Part shown: positions 1-8,658 of the stretch, in pieces
Numbering within the stretch: the stretch's first letter is position 1
Layout of the letters: each line of letters begins with the position of its first letter
Assembly: GCA_947503555.1 (NCBI GenBank)
Contig: CANNEE010000003.1
Span: forward strand, 248,001-312,000
Length of the DNA: 64,000 bases
Direction of reading: 5' to 3'
DNA from: an uncultured Shewanella sp.
Lineage (GTDB): Bacteria; Pseudomonadota; Gammaproteobacteria; Enterobacterales; Shewanellaceae
Notes under the pieces: model-generated
Database searches by the model: none
Seen by the model: the letters and a program-made list of their open reading frames with translations, nothing else
Told to the model about the DNA's origin: nothing
Translations under genes and position numbers: made by a program

Positions 1-351
1 CTGAAACAGGCGCGAGAGCTTGGCGATAGGCTAATTGTCGCGGTCAATAGCGACGCTTCGGTCAAACGCTTAAAAGGTGACGGCCGCCCTGTGAATCAAG
101 TCGATCGCAGAATGGCGGTATTGGCTGGCCTAGCTTCTGTGGACTGGGTGGTACCTTTTGAAGAAGATACGCCGCAACGTGTGATTGCGCGTCTATTGCC
201 AGACTTATTAGTTAAAGGCGGTGATTACAAGGTTGAAGAGATTGCTGGAGGTCAAGAAGTGATGGCCGCTGGTGGTCAAGTTAAGGTCTTGGGTTTTGAA
301 GATGGCGTGTCAACCACAGCTATCATAGAAAACATTATGGCTAATCAGTGA
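1..351 (+). CDS. hldE: HldE C-terminal part (heptose 1-phosphate adenylyltransferase), 5' truncated
   Basis: The frame is open from base 1 to the TGA at 349-351, so only the last 116 codons are present. The protein reads ...[13 protein letters not shown], then [26 protein letters not shown] and DLLVKGGDY, which matches the C-terminal nucleotidyltransferase domain of HldE/RfaE almost residue for residue. In this family the C-terminal domain transfers AMP from ATP to D-glycero-beta-D-manno-heptose 1-phosphate, giving ADP-heptose for the lipopolysaccharide inner core; the N-terminal kinase domain would lie left of the window. Its stop codon overlaps the GTG start of the next gene (GTGA), so the two are probably co-transcribed and translationally coupled. 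Whether the full gene is the bifunctional form cannot be seen here. Confidence 0.93.
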   Translation: MKQARELGDRLIVAVNSDASVKRLKGDGRPVNQVDRRMAVLAGLASVDWVVPFEEDTPQRVIARLLPDLLVKGGDYKVEEIAGGQEVMAAGGQVKVLGFEDGVSTTAIIENIMANQ

Positions 352-1232
352 GTCTGATTGGCCTTGCGTTAGCCGCTAGCCTGTCATGGGTTCCCCTTGG
401 CGATAAGCAGGCACTGGTGTGCGAGTTACCCACACCTAAGCAAGCAGAGATTTGCTTACAAACACTTCCTAAAGAGGCCCAAGTTGAACTTGGCCTCTCT
501 TCTCATGCGTTAGCTCAGCAACTTGGTCGACGAAGTGCCGTGGCCTTGCCCATAAACCATGGCTCAATTGCTGGTATCGTTTTACTTAACTCTGCCCAGA
601 CGCCTAAGGTGCAAACGGCTGCCTGGGATGGTGAGGTGTACCAACTCGATTTAGAGCAGCAAACTAAACTGACTTATTGGCATGAGTTAGGACATCTTCA
701 TTTATCGGAGTTTGAAGCTGAGCATAGCAATACGAACTTTACTCCCTATGAGCATGAAGCCTTTGCTGATGTTTATCTGGTGTGGCGTTTGGCGAGGGAG
801 CAGAAGGGGATAGATTTAGCTTGGCAGCAGTATCATAGACGTAATCTAGCCTTGCTGGATAATCAGCTTAATATGAGTCACTGGAGCCCTCTAATTCTGC
901 AACACTTGTTAATAAAGTATGACTGGCAACAGTTGGCTAGCTTTACCTCTTTTGATGTATTTTTAATGGACTTTTTGAGCAAAGTTCTGCGACCAACTCA
1001 AGATGAATTGCGAGAATACGCAAGCTTAGTTAAACGCACTTTTGGTTCTGGAGTGACGCAACCCCTTCCTGGATATATGTTTTGGCGTAAAGAGGGACTT
1101 AGCCAAGTGCTGCTTCCCACGTTTGAGCGAATGATGGGAAAGAAAGCTGCACAAGATTGGTTGAAACAGAACTTAATGTTAACGATAAGTAACGAGAAAA
1201 TCCCCTCAAAGGCATTTTTAGCTGAACCCTAG
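348..1232 (+). CDS. Putative HExxH metallopeptidase, probably exported
   Basis: A 294-residue protein with a GTG start overlapping the hldE stop by four bases. The N terminus ([18 protein letters not shown]) is short and hydrophobic like a signal peptide. Near residue 110 it has [11 protein letters not shown], a HExxH zinc motif, followed about 20 residues later by EHEAFADVY, where a glutamate could be the third zinc ligand as in gluzincins. The arrangement recalls the putative metallopeptidase family DUF4344, but I cannot confirm family membership. The rest of the sequence is unrecognised. Placement directly behind hldE may mean a cell-envelope role, but the overlap could simply reflect operon packing. 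Coding status is secure from length and overlap; enzymatic function is inferred from the motif only. Confidence 0.75.
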   Translation: MSLIGLALAASLSWVPLGDKQALVCELPTPKQAEICLQTLPKEAQVELGLSSHALAQQLGRRSAVALPINHGSIAGIVLLNSAQTPKVQTAAWDGEVYQLDLEQQTKLTYWHELGHLHLSEFEAEHSNTNFTPYEHEAFADVYLVWRLAREQKGIDLAWQQYHRRNLALLDNQLNMSHWSPLILQHLLIKYDWQQLASFTSFDVFLMDFLSKVLRPTQDELREYASLVKRTFGSGVTQPLPGYMFWRKEGLSQVLLPTFERMMGKKAAQDWLKQNLMLTISNEKIPSKAFLAEP

Positions 1233-1341
1233 CTGAACAAAGTTTAAATACCCTGTTTTGTCAGTCTTTTTAGGGAGTAATCTGTTTTTGGCTTTGATAA
1301 GATTTTGACCGATGGAGAACTGGTCTTATTGAGGTGATAAC

Positions 1342-1836
1342 ATGGCAAAGCGCTCAAAGGTACAAACTGAGCAGACAATTAATCAAATTTTAGATGAAGC
1401 GTTAAGACAGCTTCTGACGATTGGTTATGAGGCTATGTCCTACACAACTTTGTCTGATGCCACTGGTATTAGCCGCACAGGGATCAGCCACCACTTTCCG
1501 AAGAAGATTGATTTCCTAGTACGTTTAGATGCCAAGATAGGTCGTCTTTTCGTCAATGCATTGGATTTTTCTAGCATTGAAACTTTAGAGCGCACTTGGA
1601 TGGCGGCCCTAAAAGAGCCACATTACCGCGCCGTGCTAAGACTCTTCTTTAGTCTATGCGGTCAAGGTGATGGCAATATCACCCTATTTAGGGCTGTTGG
1701 AATGGCGAAAGAAGCAGCCTCCGTTGAGCTAGGTTCTGCGGGTGAGCGTGCTGTTAACCATTTACTGGGCCGTAGTGCCATGACTTTGATTACGACTGTT
1801 GAGCAGCCTTTAGCGCCAGCATCTCGTGCTGCATAG
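1342..1836 (+). CDS. TetR/AcrR-family transcriptional regulator
   Basis: A 164-residue protein with an N-terminal helix-turn-helix at about residues 10-55. The recognition segment SDATGISRTGISHHFPKKIDFL has the typical TetR pattern (helix, turn, then the Y/H-F-x-x-K-x-x-L signature). The C-terminal ligand or dimer domain is shorter than in most TetR proteins (usually 190-220 residues) and gives no hint of ligand. Start is ATG preceded by GAGGTGATAAC. It is followed by a strong hairpin terminator. No obvious divergent target gene sits beside it, so the regulated genes are unknown; autoregulation would be normal for the family. Confidence 0.85.
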   Translation: MAKRSKVQTEQTINQILDEALRQLLTIGYEAMSYTTLSDATGISRTGISHHFPKKIDFLVRLDAKIGRLFVNALDFSSIETLERTWMAALKEPHYRAVLRLFFSLCGQGDGNITLFRAVGMAKEAASVELGSAGERAVNHLLGRSAMTLITTVEQPLAPASRAA

Positions 1837-1874
1837 TTTACCGTCAGCAAGTATTTAGCTAAACCGAATATCTT

Positions 1875-1902
1875 AAAAAGGAGAGCGAAAGCTCTCCTTT
1901 TT
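1875..1902 (+). terminator. Intrinsic terminator after the TetR gene
   Basis: A perfect hairpin with stem GGAGAGC/GCTCTCC and loop GAAA, flanked by AAAAA on the left and TTTTT on the right. It would work in both directions, but the only gene ending at it is the TetR gene on the plus strand. Confidence 0.85.
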
Positions 1903-1951
1903 ACTTATATATTTGATGTTTTTTTGAGTACATGAAGCAAGGAGGTTCTGT

Positions 1952-2332
1952 ATGTCATTTCAAGGAAAACTCGAACTCTACTATAAGATTATGGAAAACA
2001 AAGGGCTCGGTAAACTTGACTACGCTCCTTTACTATATCGGACTATTTGGATGTTGGGGTTTAAGGTCAATCCTCCTTACTTGGCTGGTTTTAAAAATAA
2101 CTTCTTCATTCAGACTGGGCACTTTTTTGTCATTTTTGCGGTAATTTGTTTAGCTGTTTTTAGCTTGGCTGAATCTATAGGGCTTAATGAGCCGACGCTA
2201 GAGCAGATGTTATTATTTTTTGTTAAATTACTTGTAGTTTCATCAGGATATGGATTATTTGTATCTTATCGATATCATAAATTCCAAAAGACCTTTGACC
2301 TGCCAAGTTGGGAATCGTTAGGTAAAAATTAG
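1952..2332 (+). CDS. Small membrane protein, DUF6404-like
   Basis: A 126-residue protein with two likely membrane segments, at about residues 55-73 (FFVIFAVICLAVFSLAE) and 86-105 (LLFFVKLLVVSSGYGLF). The N-terminal half has YAPLLYRTIWMLGFKVNPP, which resembles the DUF6404 family of small membrane proteins known mainly from Vibrio and Shewanella; that assignment is from memory. The ATG at 1952 has a very strong Shine-Dalgarno AAGGAGG about 7 bases upstream, which decides the start over the overlapping frame at 1932. Function is unknown and the neighbours do not suggest one. Confidence 0.75.
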   Translation: MSFQGKLELYYKIMENKGLGKLDYAPLLYRTIWMLGFKVNPPYLAGFKNNFFIQTGHFFVIFAVICLAVFSLAESIGLNEPTLEQMLLFFVKLLVVSSGYGLFVSYRYHKFQKTFDLPSWESLGKN

Positions 2333-2453
2333 TTGCTTTCATATATGTAGCCTTTTAAGTCTTACTCCCTAAGCTACACTTTTTGAGATAGCTATCATTC
2401 AGCTTTATCTCTAATAATCAGTGTGGAGCCTTCAATAGGTGACGGGGGATCTC

Positions 2454-2927
2454 ATGAATATCTTTGTGCTTGATAAGGACATCAGCAAGTGTGCACAGGC
2501 CCATTGCGATCAACATGTTGTAAAGATGATTTTAGAAAGTGTGCAGATGCTATGCACCGCACTGAATAAAAAAGGTTTTACGACGCCTTATAAGTCAACA
2601 CATATCAAGCATCCCTGTGTACTTTGGTTAGAAGCATCTTTTGATAACTTTCTCTGGTTAAAGGCATTGGCCTTGGCATTAAACGAAGAGTACAAGTATC
2701 GCTACCATAAAGAAACCGATCACAAGTCGATTGCTGTGTTAACTGAGATAGCCTGTCACAGTTACTCTGCCATAGGTTTAACGCCGTTTGCTCAGGCCAT
2801 GCCTGATGAGTACAAGGTAGAAGGCGATCCTGTACAGGCTTACCGTAATTTTTATCTTGGTGATAAATCCAGATTTGCTAAATGGACTAGAAGAGATCCT
2901 CCTAGTTGGTTTATCTCGTCACCTTGA
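2454..2927 (+). CDS. Conserved hypothetical protein (HCDQHVVKM family)
   Basis: A 157-residue protein starting MNIFVLDKDISKCAQAHCDQ, followed by HVVKMILESVQML. This opening, with the C/H-rich HCDxHVVKM segment, is typical of a widespread uncharacterised family found in bacteria and phages. I favour ATG 2454 over the upstream GTG at 2439, because the GGGGGAT just before 2454 is a good ribosome binding site and family members begin MNIFVLD. The C terminus (KWTRRDPPSWF) is also conserved-looking. No signal peptide or membrane segment. Phage occurrence might suggest a nucleic-acid role, but nothing in the sequence proves it. Confidence 0.75.
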   Translation: MNIFVLDKDISKCAQAHCDQHVVKMILESVQMLCTALNKKGFTTPYKSTHIKHPCVLWLEASFDNFLWLKALALALNEEYKYRYHKETDHKSIAVLTEIACHSYSAIGLTPFAQAMPDEYKVEGDPVQAYRNFYLGDKSRFAKWTRRDPPSWFISSP

Positions 2928-2936
2928 TGTTCAAAT

Positions 2937-2966
2937 AAAAAAGAAGAGCGTAGGCTCTTCTTTTTC
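2937..2966. terminator. Bidirectional terminator between convergent genes
   Basis: Stem AAAAAAGAAGAGC, loop GTAG, then GCTCTTCTTTTT. It lies between the plus-strand gene ending at 2927 and the minus-strand formate dehydrogenase gene ending at 2994, and has A/T tracts on both sides, so it can serve both. Confidence 0.85.
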
Positions 2967-2993
2967 TTTCTCACTCGATTTAGCTCGCTGTCA

Positions 2994-5900
2994 CTAAGCT
3001 GTGAGTTCGGCTGTTTCGACCTTTTCAGCTTTTACCGCACATATCTTAAATTCGGGGATTTTCGCCACCGGATCTAAGGCGTTGATGGTCAGCTTATTCG
3101 CAGCGGCTTCGGCAAAGTGGAACGGTAGGAAGAGCACGCCCACTTGCGCCCTCTTAGTGACAAAAGCTTCAATCTCAATCTCGCCTCTACGGGTACTGAG
3201 TTTGAGCCTGTCGCCATTGCTAACACCAAGTTGCTCGGCATCGTAAACTGAGATCATCACTCTAGGTGATGCCAGTAGATCTAACCCTGGGGTTTTGCGG
3301 GTTAAGGTGCCAGTATGGAACTGTTCCAACAAACGCCCTGTTGATAGGGTTAATGGGTAGTCACTATCTGGCATCTCTGCCGGCAGACGATAACTGACAG
3401 GCACTAGTTTAGCGACACCTCGTATCACCTTGTCTTTGTGCAAAATCGGCGTACCAGGGTGCTGCTCATCATGGCATGGCCACTGTAACCCTTGCAGATT
3501 ATTGGCGAGGCGCTGCCAAGTGATGCCGCGATATTGAGGAGTTACTTGGGTGACTTCATGCCAAATCGCTTCCTCATTTTGATAGTCCCAATTTGCGCCC
3601 ATAGCATTGGCGATAAGCTGAACTATCTGCCAATCAGGCTTAGCTTCTCCTGGAGGAGTGAGAGCAACTCGAAGCTGCTGAACTCGGCGCTCGGTGTTGG
3701 TGAAGTGACCACGTTTCTCTGCAAAGGCGGCTGCTGGCAGTACCACGTGAGCCAGTTCAGCGGTTTCTGTCATAAAGATATCTTGAACTATGAGCAGTTC
3801 TATCTGCTCAAGGGCTTCAAGTACATGGGCCTGATCCGGGTCGCTCAGTACAGGATTTTCCCCCATCACATACATGGCTTTGACCTGACCTTTGGTCACT
3901 GCATGCATCATCTCAGTGGCCGATAAACCTAAATCGGGCGAAAGGGACTCCCCCTCATGCCAAGCCTTAGCGAACTTAGCTTGGTTTTCCGGCACTGTGA
4001 CATTTTGATAGCCTGGGTAGTAGGTGTATAAGGCGCCCATGTCGCACGCGCCTTGAACATTACTCTGGCCACGTAGCGGATTGATTCCTGCGCCTTGGAC
4101 ACCTAAGTTACCCATAAGCAACTGCAGGTTAGAGATGCTAGTGACGTTATCATGGCCCGAGGTGTGCTGGGTTATTCCCATGGCGTAATAGATAGCTGTT
4201 TTCTTAGCCGTACCTATCATTTTGGCCATTAGGGCTATCTTCTCGGCGCTAATGCCAGTAATGCGCTCGGCATTGTCTAGGCTATAGTCGCTTTTCATCA
4301 GCTCGGCTTTGAGTTCATCAAAGCCTTGGGTACGCTCTGCGATATAGTCTGGCTTATGCCAACCGTTAATCAGAATTTGTTGCATGATGGCGTTAAGCAG
4401 CATCACATCAGAGCCAGGTTTTTGCGCCACATAGAGCTCGGCACTGTCGGCGATAGCAACCTTTTTCGGATCGGCAACCATCAATCTTGCGCCGTGATCC
4501 GTTATCGCTTGCTTGATATGGGACGCGATAATAGGGTGAGCACAGGTAGTATCTGAACCGAGAATAAAGATAAGATCTGATTCTTTGATACTTGGAATAT
4601 CATTGGTCATGGCGCCGCTACCTAGGGTGTTTCTTAGGGCGGTTACCGTCGACGCGTGACAGAGTCTTGCACAGTGATCGATATTGTTGGTGCCGATGAC
4701 ACTACGAACAAACTTCTGCAGTAGGAAGTTCTCTTCGTTCGTGGCCTTAGCCGAAGATAAGGTAGCAATGGCATTGGGGCCAAAATCAGCCTTAGTCTTA
4801 GTCAAACGAGTGGCAATATACTCTACCGCTTCATCCCAGCTGGCAGCTTGCAGCTCGCCATCTTTACGAATAAGTGGCGTGGTTAAACGCTTAGGGCTAT
4901 TGATAAAGTCAAAGCCTGAGCGGCCTTTAACACATAACATGCCTTGGTTAACCTCGGAGCCTTCATCACCGCTAACACGCATGATGCGGTTCTTGTCGCT
5001 GTCGACATGGAGCTCGACACGACAACCCACACCACAATAGGTACAAACGGTGGACGTTTTATCAAGTTTTGGTTCACGCCCCTGAGTCTTGTCTCTGGCA
5101 TCGACCAATGCGCCCGTTGGACAAACCTGCACACAGTTACCACATTGCACACAGTCACTGTCATTCATCGAGGCTTTAAAACCGACTCTAGGCGCTCTGC
5201 GCTCGGTTTCAGCAGTGAGCTCAGGTAGCGCCTGATAGCTGTCCTTTTCAAAGCAGATTGCTTTATGGCCGCTTTGCCTATGACAGATATCGACACAGGC
5301 GCCACAACTGATACAGCGGTTAGCATCAAAGGTGATAAATGGGGCACTGTTATCGACGCTAAATTTACGAGCCTGTGATTGATCTAGGCTGCTGCCGTCG
5401 ACCTTATACTCAGTGGCATAGTCTCTTAGCTTACAGTCTGTGTTGGCCTGACAGGCACACTCTAAACAGCGGGCGGCCTCTTTGATTGCGGTATCGGGAA
5501 TAAAGCCGAGCTCTACCTCATCGAAGTTCAAGGCGCGAGCAAGTTTGCCAAGCTCTGGCATTTGCACTCTCGGTTCTGCTTTGACCTCTGGGTATAATTC
5601 GTGACTTAGCTCGGCGGTTTTCTTTGCCTTAATCGAGTTAAATTCGGCCGGGCTTAGCTCACAGGTTAACCCCTGAGTCAGCAGCTTTTCGATCGCATCG
5701 GCAGCTTTTCGTCCATCGGCTACCGCTGCCACTGCAGTAGCAGGGCCTGTGCGAGAATCGCCGATAACAAATAGCTTCTCAACACCGGCTGACATGGTCT
5801 GCTCACAGCCTAAGAAGGTGTTCCAGCGGGTTAGCGCCAGATCGCCACTGGTGATCTGATTCTCTTCCTGCTCAAGAAAGTCGAGATCTACTTGCTGTGA

Positions 5901-7214
5901 GACAGCAGGAATAACAGTATCAAACTCTTGAGTAAAGGTTTCACCGGTAGGCTTAGGTGAGCGCCTGCCAGAACTATCTGGCTCGCCTAGTGCCATCTTA
6001 GCGAGTGTGACCGCTTTGACTCTGCCATTTTCATCACTGTGGTTTTCAACTGGGTTAGTGAGAAAGTGGAATTTGACCCCTTCAAGCTCAGCTTCATGGA
6101 TCTCATAGGGCTCGGCTGGCATCTCATCGCGGCTACGACGATAGATAAGGGTCACATCGGCGCCATCTCTCAGTGCGGTACGCGCACAGTCTATAGCGGT
6201 ATTACCACCACCAATGACGGCAACTTTTTTACCAGTTTTGAGCTTTTTCTCTGTGCAGTAATCGCGAAGATAATCGACACCTAGGTAGCAGCCATCGAGA
6301 TCGCTTCCTGGGTAATTCATAGGTACCGCTTTCTGCGCACCTATCGCAAGGCAGACAGCATCATAGTCTTCGACTAACTGATTAAGATTTGTGTCGCGGC
6401 CAAGTCGAGTATTGGTTTGAATATCTAAGCCATTTTGGGTGAGCAGATCTATCTCTTTATCGAGGATTTCTTTTGGCAGACGATATTCTGGAATACCGTA
6501 TCTGAGCCAGCCACCTGCTTGAGGCATAGATTCGATAATGGTGACATCATGGCCATTATTCGATAGATAATAGCCCGCGCTGAGTCCAGCTGGGCCTGAG
6601 CCGATAATGGCCACTTTTTTGCCTGTCAGCTCGGCTCTTGGTGGCACGTAAGACTCGACATCATTGAGATCGAGATCCGCTGCGTGGCGCTTGAGTTGAC
6701 GAATGGCGATAGGCTCATCCACAAGGCCGCGACGACATTCGGCTTCACAAAATGCAGGGCAGACACGGCCAATGGACAGTGGCAGCGGAAGGGTCTGCTT
6801 AATCACCTTTACCGCTTCCTTGTGATCGCCTTGTGCGATATGGAATAGGTAAGATTGTACATCTACACCGGCAGGGCAGGCAGTCTGGCAAGGAGCCTGA
6901 CAATCGGCAAAATGATCTTTGAGGATCTCTTTTAATGCAGCCTGGCGCTGTTTGGTGAGGTAGCTTGATTGGGAGATAACCTCCATGCCAGTTTCGGCTT
7001 GAGTTTTACAAGCGAGTACGGTGCGATTGCTGCCATCGTTATTGGCTATTTCCACTTGGCACAGATTACAGTCTTGCTTCTGGCTTTTAACGTCACTTGA
7101 ATGAGCATAGCTGCAAAGACTAGGAATATTAATGCCTGCCTGGGTGGCGACATTAAGCAGGTTATCTGGCTCGGTTATGGCTATCTGTTGGCCATCGATT
7201 TTTACTTCTATCAT
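2994..7214 (-). CDS. Formate dehydrogenase alpha subunit fused to a GltD-like FAD/NAD(P) oxidoreductase module
   Basis: A 1406-residue soluble fusion. Residues 1-80 are a 2Fe-2S ferredoxin domain (C34, C49, C52, C69). Residues 100-515 resemble the small subunit of glutamate synthase (GltD): cysteines C105/C109/C113 and C152/C156/C160 for Fe-S clusters, then two Rossmann motifs GSGPAG (205-210) and GGGNTA (335-340) for FAD and NAD(P)H. Residues 630-700 carry two 4Fe-4S clusters (C634/637/640/644 and C688/691/694/698). From 720 on is a molybdopterin oxidoreductase with its own 4Fe-4S motif (C724, C727, C731, C761) and CARLCHAST, where C852 aligns with the Mo/W-ligating Cys/Sec of formate dehydrogenases. 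The C terminus is the molydopterin dinucleotide-binding domain. No Tat signal or membrane segment is seen. The design suggests NAD(P)-linked formate oxidation or CO2 reduction in one polypeptide. Substrate and cofactor are inferred. Confidence 0.88.
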   Translation of the reverse strand: MIEVKIDGQQIAITEPDNLLNVATQAGINIPSLCSYAHSSDVKSQKQDCNLCQVEIANNDGSNRTVLACKTQAETGMEVISQSSYLTKQRQAALKEILKDHFADCQAPCQTACPAGVDVQSYLFHIAQGDHKEAVKVIKQTLPLPLSIGRVCPAFCEAECRRGLVDEPIAIRQLKRHAADLDLNDVESYVPPRAELTGKKVAIIGSGPAGLSAGYYLSNNGHDVTIIESMPQAGGWLRYGIPEYRLPKEILDKEIDLLTQNGLDIQTNTRLGRDTNLNQLVEDYDAVCLAIGAQKAVPMNYPGSDLDGCYLGVDYLRDYCTEKKLKTGKKVAVIGGGNTAIDCARTALRDGADVTLIYRRSRDEMPAEPYEIHEAELEGVKFHFLTNPVENHSDENGRVKAVTLAKMALGEPDSSGRRSPKPTGETFTQEFDTVIPAVSQQVDLDFLEQEENQITSGDLALTRWNTFLGCEQTMSAGVEKLFVIGDSRTGPATAVAAVADGRKAADAIEKLLTQGLTCELSPAEFNSIKAKKTAELSHELYPEVKAEPRVQMPELGKLARALNFDEVELGFIPDTAIKEAARCLECACQANTDCKLRDYATEYKVDGSSLDQSQARKFSVDNSAPFITFDANRCISCGACVDICHRQSGHKAICFEKDSYQALPELTAETERRAPRVGFKASMNDSDCVQCGNCVQVCPTGALVDARDKTQGREPKLDKTSTVCTYCGVGCRVELHVDSDKNRIMRVSGDEGSEVNQGMLCVKGRSGFDFINSPKRLTTPLIRKDGELQAASWDEAVEYIATRLTKTKADFGPNAIATLSSAKATNEENFLLQKFVRSVIGTNNIDHCARLCHASTVTALRNTLGSGAMTNDIPSIKESDLIFILGSDTTCAHPIIASHIKQAITDHGARLMVADPKKVAIADSAELYVAQKPGSDVMLLNAIMQQILINGWHKPDYIAERTQGFDELKAELMKSDYSLDNAERITGISAEKIALMAKMIGTAKKTAIYYAMGITQHTSGHDNVTSISNLQLLMGNLGVQGAGINPLRGQSNVQGACDMGALYTYYPGYQNVTVPENQAKFAKAWHEGESLSPDLGLSATEMMHAVTKGQVKAMYVMGENPVLSDPDQAHVLEALEQIELLIVQDIFMTETAELAHVVLPAAAFAEKRGHFTNTERRVQQLRVALTPPGEAKPDWQIVQLIANAMGANWDYQNEEAIWHEVTQVTPQYRGITWQRLANNLQGLQWPCHDEQHPGTPILHKDKVIRGVAKLVPVSYRLPAEMPDSDYPLTLSTGRLLEQFHTGTLTRKTPGLDLLASPRVMISVYDAEQLGVSNGDRLKLSTRRGEIEIEAFVTKRAQVGVLFLPFHFAEAAANKLTINALDPVAKIPEFKICAVKAEKVETAELTA

Positions 7215-7451
7215 TGTAAGGCCTTTCTCATCATTGGCGTTGTCATCGCTAGCCTTGTTTAAGGTGTCATAGTCATGGCTACGACTGAGTTTTAGTATGT
7301 CGATGACGGGTAGGGTAAGGCTGAGTGATTTGAGTATACCTTTGGCTAATTTCTACGCCGCGATTCTTGGTTAAGTTTTCACTTAAGTTGCAAGTCTATT
7401 CACAAAGCTTACCTTAAATGTGCAGTATGCGGCTAAAGTCGAGTTTACAGA

Positions 7452-7467
7452 AGTGATCTAGATCATT
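7452..7467. promoter_or_regulatory. CRP/FNR-like palindrome upstream of formate dehydrogenase
   Basis: AGTGATCTAGATCATT contains the perfect 12-base palindrome TGATCTAGATCA (7454-7465). It fits the CRP pattern TGTGA-N6-TCACA and the core of the FNR pattern TTGAT-N4-ATCAA. It sits about 240 bases upstream of the formate dehydrogenase start. In Shewanella CRP and FNR-type proteins control anaerobic respiration, so control of this gene is plausible but unproven; the distance implies a long leader. Confidence 0.5.
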
Positions 7468-7545
7468 AGGAGCGTATTTTGTCTTGATGTGAAAAATAAA
7501 ATCTTTAAAAAACAATCACTAAAAAGTTGAGGTTAGACCTCTCAA

Positions 7546-7562
7546 CTGAGAACTATTCTCAG
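7546..7562. promoter_or_regulatory. Inverted repeat: Fur-box-like or hairpin
   Basis: CTGAGAA-CTA-TTCTCAG, flanked by AA and TT, then TTTTT on the plus strand. TGAGAAC-T-ATTCTCA matches the 7-1-7 Fur box pattern TGATAAT-N-ATTATCA in most positions. The same bases also look like a plus-strand terminator, but no plus-strand gene ends here. Both readings remain open. Confidence 0.35.
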
Positions 7563-7674
7563 TTTTTACCACTGGTAAGAGCTCTAATAAGGCAAAAGGT
7601 AAAATTATTGAATAAAAATTGAGCGCTTTAGCTTTGATGAATAAAACGAATTTAAATGGCATTTTTTAGCATTA

Positions 7675-8658
7675 TTAACGTGTCATTTTCTTCACAAATA
7701 CCACCACGAACAGGGCTATGGTAAAACTGCCGGTGAAAGCTTCGACTGCGGCGATGGCGCGGCTTAAGCCTATAGGGGTGAAATCCCCATAACCTAGGGT
7801 GGTAAAAGTGACAACAGAGTAGTAGATACAGTTAAAAAACAGACCTATGTTAGTCATAAAGTCGTTGTCTAGGCTAAACACATGGGTATCACCATCAAAC
7901 TTAAGTCCGGTAAAGAAATACATGAGTGCGCAAAGTAAAATCAGCACCACAGAAAAGTTAATGACTCTTAGTGGTGCTTCGCCATAGCCACAAAATAGGT
8001 CGATCATCTTGGAGATAAAGCGATTAAAGCTAAACTTGGGCATCTGATGTCGACGCATGGTGAGCTCTTTGCGAATACAGGTGCCTGATAGGGCAAAAAG
8101 TCCCTCACGTTCCGCGGCTTTACGTAGATCTCGGTAGATCTCTTCGGCTTGCTCAAAATAGTCCTTAGCTATCTCTTTTTCATGAACCCGCTCAGCTTCA
8201 AGGGCCAGTTTCTCCTGTTTTATCATCTTGCCAGTTTTTATATTCTCTATTTTGGCGCCTTTCCATTTGACTCCCAGTAGATTGGTGTTGACGAGATTAG
8301 CGCAGTGGACGTTGGACTCTCGCAGATCCGCCTTCATCAAACTGGCGTTTTCTAAGTTGAGATTAAACATATGAGCGCCAAAAAGATTGGCGCGATAGAG
8401 CTCGGCATAGCTCATATCAAAGCCAGTTTTTGAGTGATGTTTAACGAGATCTATCCCTTCGAGGTTGGCTCGCTTTAACGAGATACCTCTGAGCATGCCC
8501 CCAGCTCTTGCATAGGCTTCAAGTTTGGCGGCGTCATCGGGCTTATCTTTTATGATTCTGGGATCGTGCCAGTAACACAGGCCAGATTCTCCTGCAGGCT
8601 CAGTGCAGGAAAAGCCTTCATCTTCGTGATAACAGCAGATTTCTTCTTCTCGATTCAT
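7675..8658 (-). CDS. Pentapeptide-repeat protein with C-terminal two-TM potassium channel
   Basis: A 327-residue protein. Residues 8-31 carry a Cys/His cluster (CCYHEDEGFSC, then CYWH) that could bind a metal. Residues 55-140 are pentapeptide repeats of the A(N/D)Lxx type (RANLEGIDL, RANLFGAHM, KADLRESNV, CANLVNTNL). Residues 145-185 look like a charged helix. The C terminus has two membrane helices (about 231-250 and 303-323) around a pore loop with TTLGYGDF (286-293), the potassium selectivity filter of the Ion_trans_2 family. It is thus a probable tetrameric K+ channel with a cytoplasmic N-terminal sensor or assembly domain. Start is the ATG at 8658. The gene stands alone and no regulator is apparent. 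Confidence 0.85.
   Translation of the reverse strand: MNREEEICCYHEDEGFSCTEPAGESGLCYWHDPRIIKDKPDDAAKLEAYARAGGMLRGISLKRANLEGIDLVKHHSKTGFDMSYAELYRANLFGAHMFNLNLENASLMKADLRESNVHCANLVNTNLLGVKWKGAKIENIKTGKMIKQEKLALEAERVHEKEIAKDYFEQAEEIYRDLRKAAEREGLFALSGTCIRKELTMRRHQMPKFSFNRFISKMIDLFCGYGEAPLRVINFSVVLILLCALMYFFTGLKFDGDTHVFSLDNDFMTNIGLFFNCIYYSVVTFTTLGYGDFTPIGLSRAIAAVEAFTGSFTIALFVVVFVKKMTR

Larger units (their letters stand above)
7215..7674. other. 460-base intergenic region with two inverted repeats, no gene seen
   Basis: Lies between the formate dehydrogenase gene start and the 3' end of the channel gene. It is AT-rich towards 7500-7670. It holds a CRP/FNR-like palindrome (7452-7467) and a Fur-like or terminator-like inverted repeat (7546-7562), both listed separately. 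I see no credible coding frame. Confidence 0.6.

Noticed and set aside
1932-2144. 70-codon plus-strand frame overlapping the DUF6404-like gene
   Set aside because: The strong Shine-Dalgarno AAGGAGG belongs to the ATG at 1952 in another frame, which also has the family-like protein.
3492-3926. 144-codon plus-strand frame inside the formate dehydrogenase gene
   Set aside because: It is antisense to the conserved molybdopterin domain; no ribosome binding site or recognisable protein.
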